From: Deltaproteobacteria bacterium
GTDB lineage: Bacteria; Desulfobacterota; Desulfobulbia; Desulfobulbales; JAGXFP01
Direction of reading: 5' to 3'
DNA length: 50,560 nt
Assembly (NCBI GenBank): GCA_020056965.1
Contig: JAGVGT010000053.1
Coordinates: 1-50,560 of the forward strand
The position numbers and the translations under genes are program-made. The notes beneath the pieces are model-generated. The model searched no databases. It saw nothing but the letters and a program-made list of their open reading frames with translations, and had not been told where the DNA came from. Shown here one piece after another: positions 26,973-36,364 of the stretch; the stretch's first letter is position 1, and each line of letters opens with the position of its first letter.

Positions 26973-27842
26973 ATGCATTACGAAGGTAACCTGATCCGGC
27001 CGCCCAGCGAGGCCGACAGTATCATCCTGCAGGTCACCGTCGGCTGCACCCACAACAAGTGCACCTTTTGCGGCACCTATCGGGGCGAGCTCTTCCGGTT
27101 CAAGGACCAGGCGATCATCGAGGCCGATCTTGACTTCGCTGCTCGCTACTGTCGCCGCCAGAGCCGGGTCTTTCTGGCCGACGGCGATGTCTTGAGTCTG
27201 CCCCAGAACCGGCTGGTTGCTCTGTTTACCAGGATCCGGGAGAAATTGCCCTGGATCAAACGGATCTCCCTGTACGCCAACGCCAAAAACGGTTTGCGCA
27301 AAAGCCTGGCCGATCTGGCGGAGCTGAAGGGTTTGGGCCTAAACCGGGTTTATCTGGGCTTGGAAAGCGGCCATGATCCGACCCTGGCCGCCATCCGCAA
27401 GGGCGTGACCGTCGCCGAGCAGATTCGTTTCGGCCGGCTGGTCCGCGAGGCCGGTTTGTTCCTCTCGGTGACCGTCCTGCTCGGGATTGCTGGTCGGGAA
27501 AATTCCCTGGCCCACGCCCGGGCAACCGGGAGGGCGATCAGCGTCATGCAGCCCAGCCAGGTCGGGGTTCTGACCCTGATGCTCCTGCCTGAGACCCCGC
27601 TTTACGAACAGGCCGCCCGCGGTGAGTTCACTCTGCCCGACCGGGAAGGGATGCTCCACGAGCTTTATCATCTGGTGGAAAGCATCGAGGTGGAGAGGCT
27701 CCAGTTGCAGACTAACCACGCCTCCAACTACCTGCCGATCAGCTGCCGACTGCCCCAGGACAAGGAAGAGGTGCTACTCTCCATCCGCCTGGCCCTGGGC
27801 GGTGGGATCGCCTTGAAACCCGAGCATTTGCGGGCGCTTTAG
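26973..27842 (+). CDS. Radical SAM protein
   Basis: The 289-residue product has a radical SAM centre with C25, C30 and C33 (GCTHNKCTFCGTYRG), which is a CX4CX2C spacing instead of CX3CX2C. The rest is a partial TIM barrel (RVYLGLESGHDPTL; GVLTLMLLPETPLYE). Close relatives are annotated only as radical SAM proteins of unknown substrate and occur in many anaerobes. It follows serC by 21 bases, so it may be co-transcribed. There is no SPASM or B12 domain. Confidence 0.85.
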   Translation: MHYEGNLIRPPSEADSIILQVTVGCTHNKCTFCGTYRGELFRFKDQAIIEADLDFAARYCRRQSRVFLADGDVLSLPQNRLVALFTRIREKLPWIKRISLYANAKNGLRKSLADLAELKGLGLNRVYLGLESGHDPTLAAIRKGVTVAEQIRFGRLVREAGLFLSVTVLLGIAGRENSLAHARATGRAISVMQPSQVGVLTLMLLPETPLYEQAARGEFTLPDREGMLHELYHLVESIEVERLQLQTNHASNYLPISCRLPQDKEEVLLSIRLALGGGIALKPEHLRAL

Positions 27843-27860
27843 GCTAACTGCTATAGGGAG

Positions 27861-27975
27861 ATAGTCTGAAGTCTGAAGGCCGAAGGTTTATGTGGAATTT
27901 ACTACTATAAATACTTCAGACTCCCGCTCGAAAACCTGTGTTTAAACCTTCACTCTTCAGTCTAATTATCTGAAG
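27861..27975. repeat. CTGAAG-type inverted repeat region before rlmN
   Basis: AGTCTGAAG occurs at 27863 and its complement CTTCAGACT at 27914-27922. AAGGTTT (27884-27890) is matched by AAACCTT further on, and TCTTCAGTCT and CTGAAG recur near 27954-27974. This iterated CTGAAG/CTTCAG pattern is a known kind of dispersed intergenic repeat. The rlmN promoter must lie in or after it. Confidence 0.5.
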
Positions 27976-27993
27976 TTACAAAGAAGAATAGAT

Positions 27994-29100
27994 ATGTCAA
28001 AGCTTGACCTGAAAAATTTTACCCGCGCCGCCCTGGTCGATTATGCCAAGGAATTGAGCTGGTCACCCTTCCGCGGCAACCAGATCTTTTCCTGGCTGTA
28101 TCGGCCGGGGATCAGCGACTTCGCCCAGATGACCGATCTGGCCAAGGTCGCCCGGCTGGAACTGGCCGAACGGACCATGATCAGCCGGCTGGTTCCGGAG
28201 AAGCGTGAGGTCTCCGAGGACGGCACCATCAAATACGCCTTTCGCCTGGACGATGGCCAGGTCATTGAATCGGTACTGATTCCCGAGGAGGACCGCAACA
28301 CCTTATGCGTCTCCTCCCAGGTGGGCTGCGCCATGGGCTGTCAGTTCTGTCTGACCGGCACCATGGGCTTCAAGCGCAATCTTTCCCCGGCCGAGATCGT
28401 CAATCAGATTATGGCGGTGCGGGACGATCTGCCGATGGAGATGTGCAACAGCGGCGACCGGCGCAACGGCTGCATCAACAATCTGGTCTTCATGGGCATG
28501 GGTGAGCCGCTGGCCAACTTCGACAATCTGCTCACGGCCCTGGAAATTCTCATGGACCAGTCGGGGCTGGACTTTTCCGGCCGAAGGGTGACGGTCTCGA
28601 CCTGCGGGCTGGTGCCGAGGATGAAGGAGTTGGGCGAGCGGGCCGTCATCAACCTGGCGGTCTCCCTGCACAGTGTCGATAACAAGATTCGCAGCCAGTT
28701 GATGCCGGTCAACGACAAATATCCGGTCGAGGTGTTGCTGGAGGCCTGCCGAAATTATCCGATGCCGAACCGGCGGATGATCATGTTCGAGTACATCCTG
28801 ATCAAGGGCTTGAACGATTCCGACGGTGATGCCCGCCAGCTGGCCAGAAAACTCGGGGACATGCGCTGTAAGATCAATCTGCTGCCCTTCAATCCCTGCC
28901 CCGGTCTACCTTACGAGCAACCGTCCCGCGACCGGATCATGGCCTTTCAGAAGATCCTCTGGGACGCCGGGTTCACGGTCTTCATCCGCTTCAGCCGGGG
29001 CGGCGACATCTCCGCCGCCTGCGGCCAGCTGGCCTCCAGGGTCAGCGCGGCCGGCCACGCAATAGATGATGACGAAGAATCGCTCCCGCTGGGCGATTAA
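27994..29100 (+). CDS. rlmN: Dual-specificity 23S rRNA (A2503)/tRNA (A37) C2-methyltransferase
   Basis: The 368-residue product has the RlmN radical SAM motif C112-X3-C116-X2-C119 (GCAMGCQFC), the NLVFMGMGEPLAN motif and the C-terminal catalytic Cys in GGDISAACGQL. The enzyme methylates C2 of A2503 in 23S rRNA and A37 in some tRNAs. Length and motifs are normal. A 17-bp terminator follows. Confidence 0.95.
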   Translation: MSKLDLKNFTRAALVDYAKELSWSPFRGNQIFSWLYRPGISDFAQMTDLAKVARLELAERTMISRLVPEKREVSEDGTIKYAFRLDDGQVIESVLIPEEDRNTLCVSSQVGCAMGCQFCLTGTMGFKRNLSPAEIVNQIMAVRDDLPMEMCNSGDRRNGCINNLVFMGMGEPLANFDNLLTALEILMDQSGLDFSGRRVTVSTCGLVPRMKELGERAVINLAVSLHSVDNKIRSQLMPVNDKYPVEVLLEACRNYPMPNRRMIMFEYILIKGLNDSDGDARQLARKLGDMRCKINLLPFNPCPGLPYEQPSRDRIMAFQKILWDAGFTVFIRFSRGGDISAACGQLASRVSAAGHAIDDDEESLPLGD

Positions 29101-29117
29101 GAGTTAAATCTGAAGAG

Positions 29118-29155
29118 CCACGAAAAAGCCCGCCTTCCGGCGGGCTTTTTCGTGG
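29118..29155. terminator. Bidirectional terminator between rlmN and parC
   Basis: A perfect 17-bp stem (29118-29134 with 29139-29155) with a TTCC loop contains A5 on the left and T5 on the right inside the stem. It separates convergent rlmN and parC, whose stop codon is 2 bases away. Confidence 0.92.
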
Positions 29156-29156
29156 G

Positions 29157-31334
29157 TTATTCCTGATCAGAATCATCTGGATCGTCCGGACTATCCTCTT
29201 CCTGCCCCTCCGGTTCTTCCAAACCATCCTCGCCGGTTTCGTCAACCCCGTCCGTTTCCCCGTCCGGGAACAACTCGCCGCTCTGGGGTGGTTCCGGGTC
29301 GCTGGTCCCCTCCCCTGCCCCGCTCGGCGGTTCAAGGGGGATGAACAGCACCGCCTGCGGCTCCGTTTCGGCTGCTTCGGCAAGTTGGGCGGCAGGGTTG
29401 ATTTCCTGTTCGACGATGCGCCGTACCACCCGGGTGGAAAGGCGTTTGCCGATGGCGATGGTGCCCTTGATCAGAATCTCGTCGAAGGCAAAATCCTCGT
29501 AGTTGCGGCGGGCCTTCTTATTGGGGGCGTAGTGGGCTCGGACCCCCACCCCTTTGCCGATCTTCAGGAAGAGAATCTGCGAGCGTTTATGCTCCGGGAA
29601 GAGCCGGTATTCCTTCTCCAGAATAAACTTGGGGGTGGCGAAACGCTTGATGTAGCAAATATTCGTGGCGCCGTCCCGATAGATCAGGTTGAAAACCAGT
29701 TTTTCGTCAAGCTTATCCACGTAGGCCAGATCATGGCCGACGAAGACCTTGTCCGGGACGTTGATCACCCGGTAAGCGCCATCGTTGCCGATCAGCAGGA
29801 CCTTGTCATACTCGGAACTGGCAAAGGAGTTGGCCTCGTCGGCCTTGACGTTGTAGCCCAGGAAGCCGTTCTCCCGGTCGTAGCCGACGGTGAGGTTGGA
29901 GAGCGCCACCTCGCGGACCTCCACCTCGTCAAACGAGGTCAGTTCGGTGCGGCGCGGGTAGTGTTTGCCGTACTTATCCAGTAGCCGTTGCACGTAGCTG
30001 ATGGTGAAGCCCACCATGTCCTTTAAGCTGGTCTCGATCTCGCCGATCCGGTCGCGGATCTCCTGGATGTCCTTCTTCTTCTTGTTGAGGTCGTAGCGGG
30101 AGATTCGCTTGATGCGAATCTCCAGGAGCCGCTCGATGTCTTCGGTGGTAACGTCGCGGACCAGCAGGTCGCGGAAGGGCAGGAGCGAGCTGTCGACGGT
30201 CATCACCACCGCCTCGTAGGTCTTGCACTCCTCTATCTCCTTGTAGAGCCGTTCCTCGATGAAGATCTGCTCCAGCAGGTGGGCGTGGAGCTTCTCGCGG
30301 TGGCGGCCCAGATCGATATTGAGTTCGCGTTCCAGGTCGTCCTTGAGTTTGGCGGTGTTGTAACGCAACACCTCGTTGACCCCGATATTGACCGGGTGGT
30401 TGTCGCGGATCACCGTCAGATTGGGGCTGATCGGCGCCTCGCAGTCGGTGAAGGCATAGAGGGCCCGGATGGTGTCGGCGGCGTGGATGCCCCGGGCCAG
30501 CTTGATCTCGATCTCCACCTCCTCGGCGGTGTAATCGTTGATCGAGGTGATCTTGATCTTGCCGCTGCGGGCCGCCTTCTCGACCGACTCGATCAGGCTC
30601 TCGGTGGTGCAGGAATGGGGAATCTCCCGGATGGTGATGGTCTTGTCGTCCTTCTCCTCGATCCGGGCCCGGCAACGGATCCGGCCGTTGCCCTGATTGT
30701 AGCCGCTGACGTCCAAAATGCCGCCCTTGGCGAAGTCGGGATAGAGGATAAAATCCTCCCCCTTGAGGATGGCGATCTGGGCGGTGAGCAGTTCGCAGAA
30801 GTTATGGGGCATGATCTTGGTGGCCATGCCGACGGCGATGCCCTCGGCGCCCAGCAGCAGCAGCATGGGCAGCTTGGCCGGCAGGGCCATCGGCTCCAGC
30901 ATCCGGCCATCGTACGAGTCGGTGAACTCGGTCAAGTCCGGGTTGAACATGGTCTCCAGGGCCAGCGGGGTCAGGCGGCACTCGATATAGCGGGCCGCCG
31001 AGGCGGAGTCGCCGGTGTAGATGTTGCCGTAATTACCCTGCCGGTCGATGAGGAATTCCTTGTTGGCCAGGTTGACCAGGGCCGCAAAGATCGAGGCGTC
31101 GCCGTGCGGGTGGAGTTTCATGCACTCGCCCACCACGTTGGCCACCTTGTGGAAGCGGCCGTCGTCCATGTTGAACAGGGTCTGGAGGATGCGGCGCTGC
31201 ACCGGCTTCAAGCCGTCGATCACCTCGGGGATGGCCCGCTCGCGGATGACGTAAGAGGTGTAGTCAAGAAAGTTCTTGTCGAAGAGCTTGTGCAGCTCGC
31301 CGTACTGGGTGAGGTTTTCGGTGGTTTCGGTCAT
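29157..31334 (-). CDS. parC: DNA topoisomerase IV subunit A (GyrA/ParC family)
   Basis: The 725-residue product has the type IIA topoisomerase core: RAIPEVIDGLKPVQRRIL, HPHGDASIF and the catalytic Tyr116 (ASAARYIECRLT). A shortened C-terminal part follows rather than a full GyrA beta-pinwheel with GyrA box. The last 70 or so residues are strongly acidic and low in complexity (E/D/P/G-rich), which is unusual. With ParE it decatenates and relaxes DNA. The gene lies 84 bases downstream of parE on the same strand. ParC rather than GyrA is inferred from the missing GyrA box and the ParE partner. Confidence 0.88.
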   Translation of the reverse strand: MTETTENLTQYGELHKLFDKNFLDYTSYVIRERAIPEVIDGLKPVQRRILQTLFNMDDGRFHKVANVVGECMKLHPHGDASIFAALVNLANKEFLIDRQGNYGNIYTGDSASAARYIECRLTPLALETMFNPDLTEFTDSYDGRMLEPMALPAKLPMLLLLGAEGIAVGMATKIMPHNFCELLTAQIAILKGEDFILYPDFAKGGILDVSGYNQGNGRIRCRARIEEKDDKTITIREIPHSCTTESLIESVEKAARSGKIKITSINDYTAEEVEIEIKLARGIHAADTIRALYAFTDCEAPISPNLTVIRDNHPVNIGVNEVLRYNTAKLKDDLERELNIDLGRHREKLHAHLLEQIFIEERLYKEIEECKTYEAVVMTVDSSLLPFRDLLVRDVTTEDIERLLEIRIKRISRYDLNKKKKDIQEIRDRIGEIETSLKDMVGFTISYVQRLLDKYGKHYPRRTELTSFDEVEVREVALSNLTVGYDRENGFLGYNVKADEANSFASSEYDKVLLIGNDGAYRVINVPDKVFVGHDLAYVDKLDEKLVFNLIYRDGATNICYIKRFATPKFILEKEYRLFPEHKRSQILFLKIGKGVGVRAHYAPNKKARRNYEDFAFDEILIKGTIAIGKRLSTRVVRRIVEQEINPAAQLAEAAETEPQAVLFIPLEPPSGAGEGTSDPEPPQSGELFPDGETDGVDETGEDGLEEPEGQEEDSPDDPDDSDQE

Positions 31335-31384
31335 TGGTAATTCCAGGTCGTGGTCAGTGCCTAAGGGTCAAAATGTAAAGTGAT

Positions 31385-31412
31385 TGATGGGCACGCTGCG
31401 CTTTGCCCCATC
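31385..31412. repeat. Palindromic repeat between parE and parC
   Basis: TGGGCA and TGCCCCA flank CGCTGCGCTT. The motif GATGGGCACGCTGCGCTTTG is a common dispersed palindrome type. It fills much of the 84-base gap between the parE stop and the parC start. Confidence 0.5.
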
Positions 31413-31418
31413 CTACAA

Positions 31419-33248
31419 CTACACCGGCTCATCCACCAAATTGGACATGATGTAATCCTTGCGGTCCGGGGTATTCTTACCCATGTAAAACTCCAGCACC
31501 CTGGGTACCTCGCTCAAGCGGTCGATGTTGACCTGCTGCAAGCGGATATCCGGGCCAATGAACTGTTTGAATTCCTTGGGTGAGATCTCGCCCAGACCCT
31601 TGAAGCGGGTGACTTCAACTTTCAGGCGACTGCCGCCCTTGCCGGGCAAGCGTTTCTCGGCGGCGAGCTTCTCCTTTTCCGAGTAGCAGTAAACCGTCTC
31701 CTTCTTGGTGCGGACCCGGAAGATCGGGGTCTCCAGGATGTAGACGTGGCCCCGCTTGACCAGGGACTCGAAGTAATGGAGGAAAAAGGTCAGCAAGAGG
31801 TTCCTGATATGCAACCCGTCGACATCGGCATCGGTGGCCAGGATCACCTTGTCGTAGCGCAGGGCGCTGACCGACTCCTCGATATTCAGGGCCCGCATCA
31901 GGCTGTACATCTCGTCGTTCTTGTAGAGCAGGGTCAAGGCCTGGCCGAAGACGTTCATCGGCTTGCCCTTTAAGGAAAAGACCGCCTGGGTCATGGGGTC
32001 GCGGGAACTGACGATGGAGCCAGAGGCCGACTGCCCCTCGGTGAGAAAAACCATGTTCTCGCGGCCCGGCTCCGAGGGCTTTTCGCGGGTGGGATGGTGC
32101 TTGCAATCCTTGAGCTGGGGGATCTTCAGGGCCACCTTCTTGGCCTTGGCCTTGGCCTCCTTGCGCACTTCCTGGAGATCCTTGCGGATCTTGGCATTGT
32201 GCTGGATCTTGTCGATCAGCACCTCGGCCAGGGAGGTGTTTTTATAGAGGTACTTGACCAGCTCATCCTTGACCTGGTTGATGATCCAGGTGCGAATCTC
32301 GGTGTTGCCCAGCTTGTTCTTGGTCTGCGATTCGAAGATCGGATCCTTGACCTTGATGGCCAGCGCCCCCACCACCCCGTCGCGGACATCCTCGCCGATG
32401 AACTTCTTGCCGGAGTACTCGTTGACTCCCTTGAGGATGCCCTCGCGGAAGGCGGAGAGATGGGTGCCGCCCTCGTTGGTGTAAGTGCCGTTGACGAAGG
32501 AGAAGTAGGACTCGCCGTAGCAGTCGGTATGCGAGAAGGCGAACTCCAGGGTCTTGTCCTTGTAGTGGATCGGCTCGTAGAGCTGGGTGCCGTCGATCTC
32601 CTTGTCGAGCAGATCGAGCAGGCCGTTAACCGAGTGAAAGAGTTCCTTGTCCAGATAGAGCTTGAGGCCGGCGTTCAGATAGGCATAGCGCCACAACCGT
32701 TTGCGGACAAAATCGAGGTTGAAGGAAAACTCCTCGAAGCGCTGGGGGTCGGGGTTGAAGCGGATCAGGGTGCCGTTCTTCTCGGTGGTCTCGCCCTGAT
32801 CCTCCTTCAGCACCTTGCCGTTGATGAAGGAGGCGGAGGCAAAGCGGCCGTCCCGGTGGGAGATTACCTCGAAATCGGCGGAGAGGGCGTTGACCGCCTT
32901 GGTGCCGACCCCGTTCAAGCCCACCGAAAACTGGAAGACCTCGTCGTTATACTTGGCGCCGGTGTTAATCACCGAGACGCATTCCACCAGCTTGCCCAGC
33001 GGGATGCCGCGGCCATAGTCGCGCACCGTTACCTGGCCCTCCGGGGTGATCGATACGTCGATCCTCTGGCCCGCCCCCATGATGAACTCATCGACGGCGT
33101 TGTCCACCACCTCTTTTAAAAGGATGTAGATGCCGTCGTCCGGGTGCGAGCCGTTGCCGAGGCGGCCGATGTACATGCCGGGGCGCAACCGGATATGCTC
33201 CAGGGAGCTGAGGGTCTTGATCTTATCGTCGTTATATTCGGTGGACAT
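31419..33248 (-). CDS. parE: DNA topoisomerase IV subunit B (GyrB/ParE family)
   Basis: The 609-residue product has the GHKL ATPase motifs (VVDNAVDEF, DYGRGIPLGK, GLNGVGTKAVNAL) and a TOPRIM domain with LATDADVDGLH and the C-terminal RFKGLGEI. The TOPRIM glutamate motif reads EGQSASGS, not the usual EGDSAGG; this variant is typical of a divergent ParE branch. There is no GyrB-type insert. It pairs with ParC just downstream. Confidence 0.92.
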   Translation of the reverse strand: MSTEYNDDKIKTLSSLEHIRLRPGMYIGRLGNGSHPDDGIYILLKEVVDNAVDEFIMGAGQRIDVSITPEGQVTVRDYGRGIPLGKLVECVSVINTGAKYNDEVFQFSVGLNGVGTKAVNALSADFEVISHRDGRFASASFINGKVLKEDQGETTEKNGTLIRFNPDPQRFEEFSFNLDFVRKRLWRYAYLNAGLKLYLDKELFHSVNGLLDLLDKEIDGTQLYEPIHYKDKTLEFAFSHTDCYGESYFSFVNGTYTNEGGTHLSAFREGILKGVNEYSGKKFIGEDVRDGVVGALAIKVKDPIFESQTKNKLGNTEIRTWIINQVKDELVKYLYKNTSLAEVLIDKIQHNAKIRKDLQEVRKEAKAKAKKVALKIPQLKDCKHHPTREKPSEPGRENMVFLTEGQSASGSIVSSRDPMTQAVFSLKGKPMNVFGQALTLLYKNDEMYSLMRALNIEESVSALRYDKVILATDADVDGLHIRNLLLTFFLHYFESLVKRGHVYILETPIFRVRTKKETVYCYSEKEKLAAEKRLPGKGGSRLKVEVTRFKGLGEISPKEFKQFIGPDIRLQQVNIDRLSEVPRVLEFYMGKNTPDRKDYIMSNLVDEPV

Positions 33249-33579
33249 AATTGGTCTGTTTCTTCATGCAGGGATGAGGCCTGTTCGGGAGGCGGTGTGT
33301 CCCCGGGATGGCGATGGGCTGGCTACCGCATCCTGGGGAATTGCCGGACGGGGGTAAATCTATAATCCTTTGCAGGCGCCCGCAACAGTTATCTTCCCGG
33401 ATTGTCTCTGAACGGTACGCGGGGCAGTGACCCCGCCGAGCCGGGGATGGTTCCGGCCTGCGGCCGGGAAAAAATGGTGGCGAAGAACGCCCCGGCAAGG
33501 TAGTGATAGGGCTGGTTTGCCTACCCCATCCGCCTTTTCCGGCTGGGCAAATAAAATCTCCCTAATCTTGACTGGACTG
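33249..33579. other. Divergent intergenic region between parE and the M3 peptidase
   Basis: This 331-base region is GC-rich. No gene, repeat or clear promoter is recognised. It must contain the promoters of both divergent genes. An open frame from 33427 runs into the peptidase gene but its 51 codons lack family similarity. Confidence 0.4.
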
Positions 33580-35367
33580 ATGACTACTTCCAAGACCGCC
33601 AAAGCCAAAGCCGATCCCCTGAAAACAGCCAAGGTGCTGTGGAAACTGACCGACCTCTATCCCGGCCCCGATTCACCGGAACTGGCGGCGGACTTGGCCG
33701 CCTGTGAAAAAAAGGCCGCCGCCCTGCGCCAGAAATACGAGAACCGGCTGGCCGGCCTCACCGCCCCGGAGCTCCTGAAACTGGTCGCCGCCCTGGAAGA
33801 GCTGGAAACCAGCCAGGGGCGGGTTGCCACCTACGCCTACCTCAACTTCGCCACCCAGACCAAGGCGGCAAAAGCCGGCGCCCTGCTCCAGAAGGTCCGT
33901 GAGTTCAACAGCCGGGTGGGCCGGGAGACGGTATTCTTCGAGCTGGAGTGGAATCTGCTTGACGAAAAGGTCGCAGCCAAGCTGCGTAATGACCAGAAGC
34001 TCAGCCATTACCGCCATTATCTGGAGAGCTTGCGGCGCTACGCCCCGCACCAGCTCTCCAAGGTCGAGGAGACCCTGCTTCTGGAGAAAAGCCCGGTGGG
34101 CCGCTCCAGCTGGAACAACCTGTTCGACAAGGTCATGGGCCACCTCCAGTTCGGCAAGAACAAGCGCACCGAGGAGGAGGTCCTCACCGACCTCTATGCG
34201 GCCGACCGGCGGGTGCGCCGCCAGGCCGCCGCTGAATTGACCGCCGGACTCACCAGCCAGTTGCACGTCCTCACCCACATCTTCAACACCATCCTGGCCG
34301 ACAAGATGATTGACGACCGGCTGCGGCGCTATCCCGGCTGGATCAGTTCGATGAATCTATATAATGAACTGAACGACACCACCGTCGAGGTCTTGGTCAA
34401 GGCGGTGACCGACCGCTATGACATCGTCCAACGCTACTACCGGCTGAAGCGGCGGATGTTGAAGATGAAGGAACTGAGCGACTTCGACCGCTATGCCCCC
34501 CTGCCCCACCTGCCGGACAAGACCATCCCCTGGCCGGAGGCGCAAAAGCTGGTGCTCAAGTCTTTCAGCGATTTCGCCCCGGAGATGGGCGCCATCGCCG
34601 GCCGCTTTTTTGCCGAGGGTTGGATTCATGCCCCAATCCTGGACGGCAAGCGGGGTGGCGCCTTCGCCCACCCCTGCATCCCGCCGGTCCACCCTTACGT
34701 GATGGTCAACTACACCGGCACCTTGCGCGATGTCTCCACGGTGGCTCACGAACTAGGGCACGGGGTGCATCAATTCCTGGCCGCAAAAAACGGTTACTAC
34801 AACAGTTCCACCACCCTGGTGCTGGCTGAGACTGCCTCGGTCTTCGCCGAGCTCTTGCTCTTTAAAAGTCAGCTGGAACTGCTTGACGATCCCCGGGAGC
34901 GGCGGGCTTTCACCTGTCAGAAGCTGGAGTCGATCTTCGCCACCGTCTTCCGCCAGGTGGCGATGAACCGTTTCGAAGAGATGATCCACAACGGCCGGCG
35001 CGACAGCGGTGAACTGGCGGCGGAAACCCTTTCGGCCCACTGGCTGAAAAGTCAGCAGGCGATGTTTGGCGACTCCGTCAAGCTCAGTGATGATTACGGG
35101 ATCTGGTGGTCGTACATCCCCCATTTTCTGAGTACCCCGGGCTATGTTTACTCTTACGCCTTCGGGGAGTTGCTGGTCCTGGCCCTTTATCACCTCTATC
35201 GACAGGATCCGGTCGCCTTCGTGCCCCGCTATTTAGAATTATTGTCCGCCGGCGGTAACGCCAGCCCCTATGAGTTACTTAAGCCCTTCGACATCGACCT
35301 GAACGACCCGGAATTCTGGCAGGGCGGCTTGAAGACCATCGAGGAAATGCTGAGCGGGGTTGAGTGA
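33580..35367 (+). CDS. M3 family oligoendopeptidase (PepF-like)
   Basis: ATG 33580 (MTTSKTAKAK...) is preferred over the in-frame ATG at 33427, whose extra residues look untranslated; the ribosome site is weak in both cases. The 595-residue product has an M3 zinc centre, H390-E391-L-G-H394, with the third ligand E417 (LAETASVFAE), and the HPYVMVNYTG segment seen in the PepF branch. It should cleave oligopeptides in the cytoplasm. No signal peptide is present. It is a lone gene before the TRAP operon. Confidence 0.92.
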   Translation: MTTSKTAKAKADPLKTAKVLWKLTDLYPGPDSPELAADLAACEKKAAALRQKYENRLAGLTAPELLKLVAALEELETSQGRVATYAYLNFATQTKAAKAGALLQKVREFNSRVGRETVFFELEWNLLDEKVAAKLRNDQKLSHYRHYLESLRRYAPHQLSKVEETLLLEKSPVGRSSWNNLFDKVMGHLQFGKNKRTEEEVLTDLYAADRRVRRQAAAELTAGLTSQLHVLTHIFNTILADKMIDDRLRRYPGWISSMNLYNELNDTTVEVLVKAVTDRYDIVQRYYRLKRRMLKMKELSDFDRYAPLPHLPDKTIPWPEAQKLVLKSFSDFAPEMGAIAGRFFAEGWIHAPILDGKRGGAFAHPCIPPVHPYVMVNYTGTLRDVSTVAHELGHGVHQFLAAKNGYYNSSTTLVLAETASVFAELLLFKSQLELLDDPRERRAFTCQKLESIFATVFRQVAMNRFEEMIHNGRRDSGELAAETLSAHWLKSQQAMFGDSVKLSDDYGIWWSYIPHFLSTPGYVYSYAFGELLVLALYHLYRQDPVAFVPRYLELLSAGGNASPYELLKPFDIDLNDPEFWQGGLKTIEEMLSGVE

Positions 35368-35492
35368 GGGAGTGGCGAAGATTGGCGCCGCCCAGGAAAA
35401 CGATTGCCGCCATTCCGACAATTGACATATCCGGCCCGGCCCCATTAAAATTGCGGTAAATCGAGAGATTCAATCACCGCCTCACTACGGAG

Positions 35493-36356
35493 ATGTATAA
35501 CCACACGATGATTGCGTATTGTCGCCACTTCGGCCAGTTACTATTCGGCCTTCTCCTTCTGACCACTCTACCGGGCTGTTCACCGCTCAACCTTTCCGCC
35601 CTCACCGCCAACCTTAATCGTCAGACCGATCTCGACTTAGTCTGCGAAGGCGCCCCGGCCTACCTATTGATGCTCGACAGCCTGCTGGTCGAACATCCCG
35701 ACAACCCCAAACTGCTGATGGGCGGGGTCCAGGCCTATACCGCTTACGCCGGAGCGGTGGGTGAATGCGGCCATCCCGAGCGGGTGATCGCCATGACCGT
35801 CAAGGCCCGCACCTATGGCCTGGCCCTGTTGCACGAGGAAACCGGCCTCAGCCCGGAACTGACCTTCCCAGAGTTGGGGGCGGCCCTGGCTAAAGTCCAA
35901 AAGGACGAGGTTGGCCCGCTCTTCTGGGGCGGTTACGGTTGGGCGCTGTGGATTGCCAGTCAGGACGGCTCCCCCGCCGCCCTGGTCGATCTGCTCAAGG
36001 TCGAACAGTTGATGCAGCGGGTGGCCGCCCTGAATGATACCTACTTCCGGGGCGGCGCCCATCTATTTCTCGGCATCTATTACGGTTCCCGGCCCGCGCT
36101 TTATGGCGGCAATCCCGAGCTAGCCAAGCAGCATTTCGAGCGCGCCCTGGCCATCAACAAGCGGTCCTTTTTGCCGGTGCAGACGGCCTATGCCCAATAT
36201 TACGCTAAGAACCAATTTGACCGGGAGCTGTACCTGAAACTGGTGGAGGAAGTGTTGGCCTTCGATCCGGCCACGGCCCCGGAATTGTCCCTGAGCAACC
36301 TGGTTGCCCAGCGCCAGGCCCGCCGTCTCCTGGCTAAAATCGACGACAACTTTTAA
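35493..36356 (+). CDS. TRAP transporter TatT component family lipoprotein
   Basis: The 287-residue product begins with a lipoprotein signal (LLLLTTLPGC-S), so it should be anchored by its Cys in the periplasm. The remainder is alpha-helical with TPR-like pairs and matches the T component of TRAP systems, which forms ring-like trimers around the binding protein. The start is uncertain: ATG 35493 has GGAG directly abutting it, and ATG 35508 is possible. It lies 8 bases before dctP. It likely assists substrate delivery to DctP. Confidence 0.85.
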   Translation: MYNHTMIAYCRHFGQLLFGLLLLTTLPGCSPLNLSALTANLNRQTDLDLVCEGAPAYLLMLDSLLVEHPDNPKLLMGGVQAYTAYAGAVGECGHPERVIAMTVKARTYGLALLHEETGLSPELTFPELGAALAKVQKDEVGPLFWGGYGWALWIASQDGSPAALVDLLKVEQLMQRVAALNDTYFRGGAHLFLGIYYGSRPALYGGNPELAKQHFERALAINKRSFLPVQTAYAQYYAKNQFDRELYLKLVEEVLAFDPATAPELSLSNLVAQRQARRLLAKIDDNF

Positions 36357-36364
36357 GGTGAACT

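Noticed and set aside
33427-33579. 51-residue N-terminal extension of the M3 peptidase
   Set aside because: Trp/Arg/Pro-rich sequence unlike the family; ATG 33580 gives a normal length.
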